Below, piece after piece: positions 43,264 to 52,416 of a stretch of DNA of 64,000 nucleotides. The stretch's first letter is position 1. The number at the start of each line of letters is the position of its first letter. A program made the translations under genes and the position numbers. The notes beneath the pieces were generated by a model. The model was given only the letters and a program-made list of their open reading frames with translations, was not told where the DNA came from and ran no database searches. Location: assembly GCA_031292215.1 (NCBI GenBank), contig JARLHO010000139.1, positions 29,915 to 93,914 on the forward strand, in the 5' to 3' direction. The DNA comes from Syntrophobacteraceae bacterium. GTDB lineage: Bacteria > Desulfobacterota > Syntrophobacteria > Syntrophobacterales > Syntrophobacteraceae.

Positions 43264-45417
43264 TTGCGATTCTATGAATTGATAGATCTCATTTTGGCTT
43301 ATATGCCCCAGGCAAACATCGGGCTTTTGGAAAAAGCCTATGTGTTTGTCTCTAAAGTCTACAGGGACAAAACTGCGGGGGAGGGACCCTACCTGAAGCA
43401 TCCTCTGGCTATCGGGGCCGTTCTTGCCAGGATGCGTCTTGACGAAGAAAGCATTGCCGCAGGCCTTTTGCATGATTCGCTGGAAAAAGAATATGCCTCG
43501 CCCGAAGAGCTCTCCGAAATGTTTGGCCCCGATGTCTTACGGATCGTACAGGGTGTTGCCAGGCTCACCCAGATCGCCTACGGAAACCGCCAGGAGCGGC
43601 AGGCCGAATATATCCGCAAGATGATCATGGCAATATCTAGCGATGTTCGGGTGGTCCTTGTAAAGCTTGCCGACCGCCTGGACGGCATCGGGGGAACCCT
43701 TCGCGGGGGCGATCGCTCCGGGGCGGGCCTTGCCCGGGAGACCCTCGATATCTATGCGCCCCTTGCCGGCAGGCTGGGCATCGATTGGATGAAACAGGAG
43801 CTTGAAAACTATTCCTTCCGGTGCCTCTATCCCGAGGCCTACGCCGAGATCGAAGCCGGCCTCGCCAAAACCGAAGAGGACCGGATTCGCTACATCCGGG
43901 AAGTCGAGCAGGTCCTAAAGGAGAAGATGGGCGAGTTCGGGATACAGGGCCGCATAAAGGGGCGTCCCAAGCACATCTACAGCATCTATCAGAAAATGGA
44001 GCGGCAAAAACTCGATTTAACGCGCATCTACGACCTGATAGCGTTTCGCGCGATCGTTGACTCGGTAAAATCCTGCTACGAGGCCCTGGCGCTCATCCAC
44101 GCGCTGTGGGAGCCCGTCGAGGGCCGGTACAAAGACTATATCGCACGGCCCAAAAACAACATGTACCAGTCGTTGCACACCACCGTTATCGGTCCCTACG
44201 GCGAACGCATCGAGGTCCAGATCCGCACCCGGGAGATGGACCAGGTGGCCAATGAGGGCATTGCCGCCCACTGGATGTACAAGGAGGGAAAACCGGTAAC
44301 CGAAATCGATCGGGCCGAGACCCGGCGGTTTTCGTGGTTTCGCCAGGTGATGGAGCTGGGGCAGGATCTCGGGGGGGGCAGGACCGATTCCAAATCTCTT
44401 ATGGAGGCGCTAAAAGTCGACTTCTACCCGGGTGAGGTCTATGTCTTTACGCCCGCAGGAGATGTCTTGGCCTTCCCCAAGGGCGCAACGCCGGTTGATT
44501 TCGCCTATGAGGTCCACACCGAGGTGGGCCACCGGTGCGTGGGCGCAAGGGTTAACTCCAAACTGGTCCCGCTAAGATATGAACTCCAAAACGGCGATAC
44601 CGTCGAGGTGCTTACCTCCACCACCCATAAACCCAGCAAGGACTGGCTAAAACAGGTCAAGTCCACCAAGGCGATAAGCCGCATAAGGCATTGGTTTAAA
44701 ACCGAGGAGCGGGAGCGCTCGATCTCTTCGGGAAGGGAGATCTGCGAAAGGGAATTTAGAAAAAAAGGTCTAAATTTCAATAATTATCTAAATTCCGCCG
44801 AACTTGCCGAGGCGGCCCGGGCGTTTTCGCTAAAATCCGTCGACGATCTTCTGGCGGGCATAGGCTTTCACAAGATTACCCCCAACCAGGTGATCGGCAA
44901 ATTGACCGCTCTTCCCCCCGAAGAGGAACACCCCAGGGAGGAGGTCGTCGAGAAAAAAAGGCCGGCGCCGTCAAAAGACGGCATCAAGGTCGACGGACTG
45001 GAAGATATCCTCATTCGAATGGCCCAGTGCTGTAACCCCGTTCCTGGCGAACCGGTCATGGGATACATAACCAGGGGGCGCGGAATTACTGTTCACCGGA
45101 CAACGTGTAAGAATTTGCTGCGGGGAAGCGCTGAGGGCAAAAAAGTAGACGTGCAGTGGAATACGGGAAAAGAGCTGCTTTTCCCGGTGGACATCCGGGT
45201 CGTCTACTCCGGTGAAAGGGATGTGCTCGCCGCGCTAAACGGTGTGCTTGGCCATATGGACGTTAATGTCATGACTCTTAGGGTCGATCGTCAGGTGGAC
45301 ACATCGAGCGTTTGTCACCTGCGAATAGAGGTGAAAGACTCAAAGCATCTCCAACGGGTGATATCAGCTCTTAAATCCGAAAGAGGCGTATATAAAGTCC
45401 AAAGGTCTATGGAATGA
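43264..45417 (+). CDS. relA: RelA/SpoT homologue with degenerate hydrolase domain
   Basis: 717 residues, TTG start after GGAGG. HD hydrolase-like domain (1-190), synthetase (IYDLIAFRAIVDSV, GRYKDYIARPKNNMYQSLHT, IEVQIRTREMDQVANEGIAAHW), TGS (VYVFTPAGDVLAFPKGATPVDF), and C-terminal Zn-finger/ACT (QCCNPVPGEPVMGYITRGRG, RVDRQVDTSSVCHLRIEV). In the hydrolase domain the first metal His is Tyr (KVYRDKTAGEGP). The HDxxED motif is LLHDSLEKE and RLHN is RLDG. Synthetase motifs are intact, so it probably makes but does not hydrolyse ppGpp. Confidence 0.93.
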   Translation: MRFYELIDLILAYMPQANIGLLEKAYVFVSKVYRDKTAGEGPYLKHPLAIGAVLARMRLDEESIAAGLLHDSLEKEYASPEELSEMFGPDVLRIVQGVARLTQIAYGNRQERQAEYIRKMIMAISSDVRVVLVKLADRLDGIGGTLRGGDRSGAGLARETLDIYAPLAGRLGIDWMKQELENYSFRCLYPEAYAEIEAGLAKTEEDRIRYIREVEQVLKEKMGEFGIQGRIKGRPKHIYSIYQKMERQKLDLTRIYDLIAFRAIVDSVKSCYEALALIHALWEPVEGRYKDYIARPKNNMYQSLHTTVIGPYGERIEVQIRTREMDQVANEGIAAHWMYKEGKPVTEIDRAETRRFSWFRQVMELGQDLGGGRTDSKSLMEALKVDFYPGEVYVFTPAGDVLAFPKGATPVDFAYEVHTEVGHRCVGARVNSKLVPLRYELQNGDTVEVLTSTTHKPSKDWLKQVKSTKAISRIRHWFKTEERERSISSGREICEREFRKKGLNFNNYLNSAELAEAARAFSLKSVDDLLAGIGFHKITPNQVIGKLTALPPEEEHPREEVVEKKRPAPSKDGIKVDGLEDILIRMAQCCNPVPGEPVMGYITRGRGITVHRTTCKNLLRGSAEGKKVDVQWNTGKELLFPVDIRVVYSGERDVLAALNGVLGHMDVNVMTLRVDRQVDTSSVCHLRIEVKDSKHLQRVISALKSERGVYKVQRSME

Positions 45418-45837
45418 TCCCGGATTTGTCAAATCGAAAAATGGCTGTATAGGACGAATTTTTCCTTTGTAAGTAATGGCCCGATAGTTTCTGAGTGCGA
45501 GAAGTAATTATTGGATGGTAATGTTTGCAGGTTTCCAATATTTTTCTTGCGCTTTGGATTATTCCGCCATATCCTTCAAAATTAAGAGCCCGGGCCATTT
45601 TTTCTTGCTCCTCGTTGCGATTTTTATGGACAAAACGATTATTCCGGATATAAGAACCTAACTTGGTCAAAACGTTAGTGGGCGCGAGTTGCGCGGCCTT
45701 TTTACCGGATTTTGAAAAACGACTGAGCACTTATGCTATTTGCTTGAGTCTAAGGAGGTGTGCAGAATACGAATTTTCCGGGCGGTGTGAAGGAGGAGGC
45801 TTTTTTTATCATCTGATTATGTCGAGGAGGAAAGAAA
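45418..45837. other. Intergenic stretch before HU
   Basis: About 420 bases of lower GC. One minus-strand frame (45407-45730) shows no family features and overlaps the relA end. No RNA gene seen. Confidence 0.45.
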
Positions 45838-46110
45838 ATGACAAAGGCGGAATTGGTTGGAAAAATCGCTAACGATGGCGGCATCACCAAAGCACAGGCC
45901 GAAAAGGCAGTAGATGGGTTTGTGTCCGCCGTTTCGACAGCGTTGGCCGATGGTGACAAGATTACGTTGGTTGGCTTCGGTACCTTTAGCGTCGGCGAAA
46001 GGTCTCAGCGTGAAGGCCGCAATCCCCGGACCGGCGAAAAGATCAAAATCCCTGCTTCTAAAGTTGTCAAGTTCAAAGCTGGCAAAACCCTCAGCGAAAA
46101 AGTCAAGTAG
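45838..46110 (+). CDS. hup: HU-family DNA-binding protein
   Basis: 90 residues, full length. [50 protein letters not shown] with the intercalating Arg-Asn-Pro of the beta arm, and [19 protein letters not shown] precedes the ATG. Nucleoid protein. Confidence 0.97.
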   Translation: MTKAELVGKIANDGGITKAQAEKAVDGFVSAVSTALADGDKITLVGFGTFSVGERSQREGRNPRTGEKIKIPASKVVKFKAGKTLSEKVK

Positions 46111-46460
46111 ATATCCGCGTCCGCTCTTTCGATATGAAATCAGGAGGGGGCTGTCAGTATCAATGGATCGACTGCAGTCCCTTTCTTCTTTTTGCAGTCT
46201 AAATATCCCCTCCGGTTATTAATCGGGAATTGACTTTAACCCGCCACACTCTTAGGTTTGATCGGGTTGTAGACTGCATGCGGGGCGAATTTGCCCCCGC
46301 GTCGCGCCGTTGCCGCGACAGCCGGGATATGACCTTGCGCAGGGTTTTGGCCCGCGACCGGCGCGGTTTTCCCGTGCCGATCCGTATAACCGGAAGCGAT
46401 CTGTGAACTCGACCCGGCAGTGTCCTGCGGGAAGTGCCGCGGCAGCCATAGGAGGAAGCG
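46111..46460. other. Intergenic stretch between HU and aconitase
   Basis: No gene. A GGAGGGG arm near 46143 can pair with CCCCTCC near 46206, and a GCGGGGC/GCCCCCGC hairpin lies near 46280. It probably holds the hup terminator and the acn leader. Confidence 0.45.
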
Positions 46461-48389
46461 GTGTCTAAGAATTTGACCCATAAAATACTCGAAGCCCACT
46501 TGGTCGAAGGACGGCTGGTCGCGGGCGAGGAAATAGCTATCCGCATCGACCAGGTGCTTCTCCAGGACGCCACGGGAACCATGGCCATGCTGGAATTCGA
46601 GGCGCTGGGCCTCGAGAGCATAGCGGCGGAAATCGCGGTTCAATACGTCGATCATAATATCATACAGACCGATAACAAAAATGCCGACGACCATATATAC
46701 CTGCAGAGCGCTTCGGCAAGGTACGGGCTTCATTTCAGCCCGGCCGGCAACGGGGTCTCACACCAGGTGCACATGGAAAGATTCGGGATTCCGGGAAAGA
46801 CTCTCATCGGATCCGACAGCCATACGCCGGGGGCAGCCGGAGTCTCGGTCCTGGGCATAGGCGCCGGCGGCCTCGATGTCGCTCTGGCCATGGGAGGATA
46901 CCCGTATCACTTTCCCTGTCCGAAAGTGCTCGGAGTTGAGCTTACCGGAAAACTTCCCGACTGGGTAAGCGCGAAGGACCTCATCCTGGAAATGCTGCGG
47001 CGCTTTGATGTGAAGGGGTGCGTTGGAAAAATCGTCGAATACTTTGGGCCGGGGGTCTTGAGCCTTTCTGCAACGGACCGCGAAACGATTGGCAATATGG
47101 GCACAGAACTTGGCGCCACCACTTCGATTTTTCCCTCGGACGAAAACACCCGCGCCTATTTAAAAGCCCAGGGGCGGGAGAGCGACTGGACAGCTTTTAG
47201 CGCCGATGCTTCCGCGGAATATGACGAATACGAGAAAATCGACCTCTCAAAAGTCGAACCCCTCATCGCCAAGCCGAGTTCGCCGGGAAACGTCGTTACG
47301 GTGCGTGAAGTCGCCGGATTAAAAGTTGACCAGGTAATTGTCGGGAGCAGCGTTAACTCCTCATACCGAGACCTTATGGTGGTGGCCAAGATACTCGAAG
47401 GAAGGCATGCCTGCCCGTGGACCTCTTTAAATATCAATCCCGGAAGCCGCCAGGTGATAGAAAATGTTGCCACCGGGGGCGGGGTCATGTCCCTGCTCCG
47501 GGCCGGGGCGCGGATACACGAGGCGGGATGCCTGGGGTGCATCGGCATGGGACAGGCGCCGGGGACCGGTCAGGTGAGTCTTCGGACCATGCCGCGAAAT
47601 TTCCCCGGCCGTTCGGGCACCAAAGACGACCTGGTCTACCTCTGTTCGCCCGAAACGGGGGCCGCGGCGGCCATAAAGGGCGTCATAACCGACCCGCGAG
47701 ACCTTGGCGATGAGATGCCCTACCCCCGCATAGAAGATCCGAAAGAGTACATCGTCGATGAGTTTTCAATTGTCAGGCCAACCGCCGAGCTTAGGCAAAC
47801 AACAGTCGTTCGCGGCCCCAACATCGCCGCGCTGCCCGCCTTCGATGCGTTGCCCCCCTCTTTGGAAACCAAAGTGGTTTTGATTGCAGGAGATAATATC
47901 TCTACCGATACAATCATGCCTGCAGGCAGTAAAGTGCTTCCTTTGCGGTCGAATATCCCGGCGATAAGCCGGTTTGTGTTTGCGGCCCTCGATGAGGAAT
48001 TCCCCCGAAAATGCGTGGAAGCCGGGGCGGTTACAATCGTTGGCGGTGAAAACTACGGCCAGGGGTCGAGCCGGGAACACGCGGCTCTCGCGCCCCGGTT
48101 CCTGGGCGTGCGGGTGGTGCTGGCGAAAAGTTTTGCCCGCATACACATGGCAAACCTTTGCAACTACGGAATTATCCCGCTGGTGTTCGTAAATCCCGAT
48201 GACTATAGTCTAATAAATATCGGGGCCACTATCGTTTATCGGGACATCCGACGCAGTCTAATCGAAGGCGCCGCGGAGCTGCCCGTCGAAATCGATGGGA
48301 AAACGATACGCGCTGGACTGCGCGTGTCGGAGAGAATGCGCCGCATGCTGGTCGTGGGCGGGGCTCTAAACATGGTACGGCAAGGATAG
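46461..48389 (+). CDS. acn: Aconitate hydratase
   Basis: 642 residues, GTG start after AGGAGG. Substrate and Fe-S motifs: IGSDSHTPGAAGVSVLGIGAGG with the first cluster Cys replaced by context, EAGCLGCIGMGQAPGTG with two cysteines, YLCSPETGAAAAIKG, and the swivel domain MPAGSKVLPLRSNIP, GENYGQGSSREHAALAP and ARIHMANLCNYGIIPL. The short AcnA/homoaconitase-like type used by many Deltaproteobacteria. Followed 42 nt later by citrate synthase. Confidence 0.93.
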   Translation: MSKNLTHKILEAHLVEGRLVAGEEIAIRIDQVLLQDATGTMAMLEFEALGLESIAAEIAVQYVDHNIIQTDNKNADDHIYLQSASARYGLHFSPAGNGVSHQVHMERFGIPGKTLIGSDSHTPGAAGVSVLGIGAGGLDVALAMGGYPYHFPCPKVLGVELTGKLPDWVSAKDLILEMLRRFDVKGCVGKIVEYFGPGVLSLSATDRETIGNMGTELGATTSIFPSDENTRAYLKAQGRESDWTAFSADASAEYDEYEKIDLSKVEPLIAKPSSPGNVVTVREVAGLKVDQVIVGSSVNSSYRDLMVVAKILEGRHACPWTSLNINPGSRQVIENVATGGGVMSLLRAGARIHEAGCLGCIGMGQAPGTGQVSLRTMPRNFPGRSGTKDDLVYLCSPETGAAAAIKGVITDPRDLGDEMPYPRIEDPKEYIVDEFSIVRPTAELRQTTVVRGPNIAALPAFDALPPSLETKVVLIAGDNISTDTIMPAGSKVLPLRSNIPAISRFVFAALDEEFPRKCVEAGAVTIVGGENYGQGSSREHAALAPRFLGVRVVLAKSFARIHMANLCNYGIIPLVFVNPDDYSLINIGATIVYRDIRRSLIEGAAELPVEIDGKTIRAGLRVSERMRRMLVVGGALNMVRQG

Positions 48390-48431
48390 GTGTCTCATCG
48401 ATTGCTGCGACAAACCATCGGGGAGGGGAAA

Positions 48432-49628
48432 ATGGCTGCTGAAATGGTCCGCGTAAAAAACACCGGACTCCGTGGAGTTACGGTCGCCGATACGAAAATC
48501 AGCTACATAGACGGCGAAAACGGGGTCTTGATCTACCGCGGCTACAGAATAGAGGAACTGGCAGAGCGGTCTACCTTTTTGGAAACGGTCTTTCTCCTGT
48601 TAAACGGCCATCTTCCCAAGGAAGTCGAACTGGCTCGGTTTGAAGCCCAAGTCCTGGAGGCGCGGGAATTACCCGGTTTTATCCTCGAAAGCATGGAAAA
48701 ATTTCCCAAGCGCACCGATCCCATGGATGTACTCCAGGCCAGCGTTCCCATGCTTGCCATGGCCGACCCGGACCTTGCAGACGATTCCAGGGAGGCCAAT
48801 GTCCGAAAAGCCGTGAGGCTCATAGCGCGAATTCCTGCTGCGGTTGCCGCCTGGCATCGGATAAGAAACGGGGAAAAGCCTCTTGCGCCCGATAGCGCTT
48901 TGTCGCACGCAGCCAATTTCCTGTGGCAGTTGACCGGGCAAAAGCCAACTGCTGAGGTTGCCCGCGACTTCGACCTCTGTTTGGTCCTGCACGCCGATCA
49001 CACCTTCAATGCCTCAACTTTTGCCTGTCGCGAGGTGGTGTCTACCAACGCCCATATCTACGCGGGGGTTGCGGCAGGCGTGGGCGCGCTTTCCGGCAGT
49101 CTGCACGGGGGGGCGAACGAGCGGGTGATGAAGATGATCCTCCAGCTCGAAACCGAACTCCCCTCGGTCGAAGACGTTGCTCCCTGGGTCAAAAAAATGA
49201 TAGATGGCGGCGGAATAATAATGGGTATGGGACACGCGGTCTACAAGACCTTCGATCCCAGGGGAAAGATACTAAAGGAGATGTCGCGGCGGCTGACGCA
49301 AAAAGCCGGTCATCCGAAGTGGTATGAGTACCTGGTGAGAATCGAGCAGGAAGGTATAAAGGAGTTCACAGCGCGCGGCAAAACGGGCATTAGCACCAAC
49401 GTCGATTTCTACTCGGGCTCGGTCTATGCCTCCATGGGAATTCCTGTCGACATAATGACCCCGGTTTTCGCCATATCGAGGATCTCGGGGTGGTGTGCGC
49501 ACATTATCGAGGAAAAATTCGCCGAAGCCCAGGATAAGCCTGCTCTCTACAGGCCCGAAGCCGAATATGTCGGTAACTATTGCGGAGAGATGGGTTGTGT
49601 ATACCAACCGATGTCCGCCAGGGGATAA
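48432..49628 (+). CDS. gltA: Citrate synthase
   Basis: 398 residues from ATG 48432 (GGGGAGGGG before it). Type I/short citrate synthase with conserved LCLVLHADHTFNASTF, LSGSLHGGANERV with catalytic His, MGMGHAVYKTFDPRG and NVDFYSGSVYASMGIP. Also RISGWCAHIIEE for CoA binding. Condenses oxaloacetate with acetyl-CoA. The product acts as substrate of the upstream aconitase. Confidence 0.96.
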   Translation: MAAEMVRVKNTGLRGVTVADTKISYIDGENGVLIYRGYRIEELAERSTFLETVFLLLNGHLPKEVELARFEAQVLEARELPGFILESMEKFPKRTDPMDVLQASVPMLAMADPDLADDSREANVRKAVRLIARIPAAVAAWHRIRNGEKPLAPDSALSHAANFLWQLTGQKPTAEVARDFDLCLVLHADHTFNASTFACREVVSTNAHIYAGVAAGVGALSGSLHGGANERVMKMILQLETELPSVEDVAPWVKKMIDGGGIIMGMGHAVYKTFDPRGKILKEMSRRLTQKAGHPKWYEYLVRIEQEGIKEFTARGKTGISTNVDFYSGSVYASMGIPVDIMTPVFAISRISGWCAHIIEEKFAEAQDKPALYRPEAEYVGNYCGEMGCVYQPMSARG

Positions 49629-49639
49629 CCTCAAAAGGC

Positions 49640-49760
49640 AAAAGTGCAAAGAAAACCACAGAGCCTCGGAGCCACGGAGTGGACACTGTTTTGACCGGTC
49701 GTTGTCTCCCGGCCGCTCACAAAAGGAAATTCCTCTGTGGCTCGACGCCTCTGTGGTTCG
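49640..49760. repeat. CCACAGAG-type imperfect inverted repeat
   Basis: AACCACAGAGCCTCGGAGCC near 49653 and CCTCTGTGGCTCGACGCCTC...TGTGGTT near 49729-49757 are inverted copies of a CACAGAG-rich unit seen dispersed in many deltaproteobacterial genomes. Noncoding; between gltA and sdhA. Confidence 0.5.
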
Positions 49761-49881
49761 TGTTTGATTGCCGCATGCGATTTCCTCGGGCGACTACCTC
49801 ATGGCATCGGCCTTTGCCTTTTTGTTTTGCCTTCGCGCAGCATCGCTTCCCGCTTCTTTTCCTGATAGGAGATCTCCTCTT

Positions 49882-51603
49882 ATGATCTTTAAACACGATG
49901 TTTTGATCGTCGGGGCCGGCCTTGCCGGCCTGAGGGCTGCAACAGAGGTTGCCGGAAAAGCCGATGTGGCCCTTCTAAGCAAGGTCTATCCCACAAGGTC
50001 CCATTCGGGGGCGGCTCAGGGAGGCATCGCCGCAGCGCTTGAAAACGAGGAGCCCGATTCCTGGGAATGGCACATGTACGATACGGTTAAGGGCGCAGAT
50101 TATCTGTCCGACCAGGACGCCGCCGAAATTCTTGCCAAAGACGCCATCCGGGCCGTCTACGAACTCGAACACATGGGGGTCCCCTTCAACCGCACGCCGG
50201 AGGGAAAAATCGCCCAGCGCTTCTTTGGCGGCCATACCCGAAATTTTGGCGAAGCGGCCGTAAAGCGCATCTGCTACGCCGCCGACCGCTCGGGCCGCGT
50301 CATCATGGATACGCTCTATTTCGATGCGGTAAAGAAGGGCATAAAAATATACCCGGAATTCCATGTGGTCGATCTCGTGTACCGGGACGGGCAGGTTGCA
50401 GGCGTTGTGGCCTATGAGCTTGCGACCGGGGAGGTTCACTTTTTTCACTCCCGGGTGGTCCTTTTGGCTACCGGTGGATACGGCAAGGTTTACAAGGTCA
50501 CCTCCAACGCTTTTGCGAGCACAGGAGATGGCGCGGCCCTGGTCTACCGGCTGGGGCTCCCCCTGCAGGACATGGAGTTTGTCCAGTTTCATCCAACCGG
50601 GATCTGGGGGCTGGGCGTTTTGATAACCGAGGCGGCGCGAGGGGAGGGCGGGGTCCTTCGAAACGGTCAAGGCGAGCGGTTCATGGAAAGATATGCTCCC
50701 ACCATAAAGGATCTTGCCCCAAGGGACATGGTGTCTCGGGCGATCTATACCGAAATGGCGCAGGGCCGCGGAATTAACGGGCGTGACTACGTCCATCTCG
50801 ACTTAACGCATCTTGGAGAAAAAAAGCTGGCCGAAAGGCTCTCGGATATCTCCTCTTTTGTAAAGATTTACCTGGGCCTTGACCCGGCAAAAGACCTTAT
50901 CCCCGTTCATCCCACCTGCCACTATATGATGGGCGGAATCCCCGTAAATATCGACGGGGCGGTGACCGATGAAAAAGATCGTGCCGTTCCCGGACTCTAC
51001 GCGGCTGGGGAATGTTCGTGCATCTCGCTTCATGGGGCTAACCGGCTTGGCTGCAACTCGCTGCTCGATCTCGTAGTCTTCGGCCGAAGGGCGGGCATGC
51101 ACATCCTCGAAAACCTGGATAAGACGCCCTGGATCGACCCGCCGGAGCCCCCCGAGCGTGAGGCGGCAGGTCGCATCAAAGGGCTTTTGGAAAATAGAAA
51201 TGGCGAAAAGCCGGTTTTTATCCGCCGCGAGCTCCAGCAGACGATGATGGACGGTTGCTCGGTGTTTAGGGACGAGGCGGGTCTTCGAAAAGTCGTCGAA
51301 ACCCTCGCGGAGCTCGAAAAGCGGGCCTGCGACATGTCCATCGAAAATTGCGGCAAACGATTCAACACCGATTTGATCGACGGCCTCGAACTGCGTAACC
51401 TCCTCTCGCTTGCCCGGGCGATTGCGGTTTCGGCGCTAAACCGGACCGAAAGCCGCGGGGCGCACTCGCGCGAGGACTACCCCGCCCGAGACGATGAGCA
51501 TTGGCTAAAGCATACGCTTGTGCGACAAACGGACCAGGGCGTTGCGATCGGCGAAAGACCGGTACGGATCACCCGGTTTCAACCCAAGGCGAGAACGTAC
51601 TAA
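49882..51603 (+). CDS. sdhA: Succinate dehydrogenase/fumarate reductase flavoprotein subunit
   Basis: 573 residues from ATG 49882 (AGGAGA upstream). FAD domain DVLIVGAGLAGLRAA, covalent-flavin His in YPTRSHSGAAQGGIAAAL, substrate-binding FVQFHPTGIWG, catalytic Arg region MERYAPTIKDLAPRDMVSRA, VHPTCHYMMGGIPVNIDG and GECSCISLHGANRLGCNS. Oxidises succinate or reduces fumarate. 15 nt before sdhB. No SdhC/SdhD gene adjoins. Confidence 0.95.
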   Translation: MIFKHDVLIVGAGLAGLRAATEVAGKADVALLSKVYPTRSHSGAAQGGIAAALENEEPDSWEWHMYDTVKGADYLSDQDAAEILAKDAIRAVYELEHMGVPFNRTPEGKIAQRFFGGHTRNFGEAAVKRICYAADRSGRVIMDTLYFDAVKKGIKIYPEFHVVDLVYRDGQVAGVVAYELATGEVHFFHSRVVLLATGGYGKVYKVTSNAFASTGDGAALVYRLGLPLQDMEFVQFHPTGIWGLGVLITEAARGEGGVLRNGQGERFMERYAPTIKDLAPRDMVSRAIYTEMAQGRGINGRDYVHLDLTHLGEKKLAERLSDISSFVKIYLGLDPAKDLIPVHPTCHYMMGGIPVNIDGAVTDEKDRAVPGLYAAGECSCISLHGANRLGCNSLLDLVVFGRRAGMHILENLDKTPWIDPPEPPEREAAGRIKGLLENRNGEKPVFIRRELQQTMMDGCSVFRDEAGLRKVVETLAELEKRACDMSIENCGKRFNTDLIDGLELRNLLSLARAIAVSALNRTESRGAHSREDYPARDDEHWLKHTLVRQTDQGVAIGERPVRITRFQPKARTY

Positions 51604-51618
51604 GAAAAGGGGAAAACA

Positions 51619-52323
51619 ATGCCCAGGTTCAGGATAGCGAGGTTTGATCCCGAGTCGGACAAAGAGACCTGGTATAAGACATACGAGGTCGAGGCCATGC
51701 CGCGGGATCGCATCCTCGATTGTCTAAACCGGATCAAGTGGGAGCAAGACGGAACCCTTGGCTACAGGATGTCTTGCGCCCACGGGGTTTGCGGCTCGGA
51801 CGGCATGCGGATAAACGGCGTGTGCGCCCTGGCGTGCCAGAAGCTGGTGAAAGACTACGGGGACGCAGAGGAAATAACGCTTGAGCCTCTTCCTTTTTTT
51901 ACGGTTAGAAAAGACCTGATTGTCGATATGGATGATTTTCTGGAGCGAATCGGGTCCATGAGTCCTTATCTTGTCCGGGCAAAAAACCCGCCGGAAAAGG
52001 AAAGTTTGCAGAGTCCCGAAGAGCACCGGAAGGTGCAAGATGTTATCCGCTGCATACTGTGCGGCTGCTGCACGAGTGCTTGTCCGGTCATGCGGGAAAA
52101 TCCCGACTATGTCGGCCCGGCGGCCCTCGTATGGGCCTACAGGTATCTCTACGATTCGCGCGATGGCGATTTTTTGAAAAGGCTCGAAAAACTAAACGAG
52201 CCCGACGGCGTTTGGCCCTGCGAAAATTTTTTCGAATGCACCCGCGTGTGCCCCAAGGAGATCCCTGTCACCAAATCGATCAATTTCATGAAGCGGGAAA
52301 TCAAAAAGCATGAGTTGCCTTAA
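51619..52323 (+). CDS. sdhB: Succinate dehydrogenase/fumarate reductase iron-sulfur subunit
   Basis: 234 residues. [2Fe-2S] motif SCAHGVCGSDGMRINGVCALAC (about 53-75), then two cluster motifs CILCGCCTSACPV (about 144) and CTRVCPKEIPVTKSI (near 210). Passes electrons from SdhA to a membrane or soluble partner. The next gene is an aldehyde dehydrogenase, not a cytochrome b subunit. Confidence 0.95.
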   Translation: MPRFRIARFDPESDKETWYKTYEVEAMPRDRILDCLNRIKWEQDGTLGYRMSCAHGVCGSDGMRINGVCALACQKLVKDYGDAEEITLEPLPFFTVRKDLIVDMDDFLERIGSMSPYLVRAKNPPEKESLQSPEEHRKVQDVIRCILCGCCTSACPVMRENPDYVGPAALVWAYRYLYDSRDGDFLKRLEKLNEPDGVWPCENFFECTRVCPKEIPVTKSINFMKREIKKHELP

Positions 52324-52416
52324 AGGAGGGGGAGTAAATTCGTGGGTTGCACAGGCGCCTTTTTCCCTTGTAAATTTTTCCTCTGCTGATCATAAATATG
52401 GCGCGGAGGAATATAT

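Noticed and set aside
45407..45730. 107-codon minus-strand frame
   Set aside because: Overlaps the relA 3' end and has no recognisable domain or start context.
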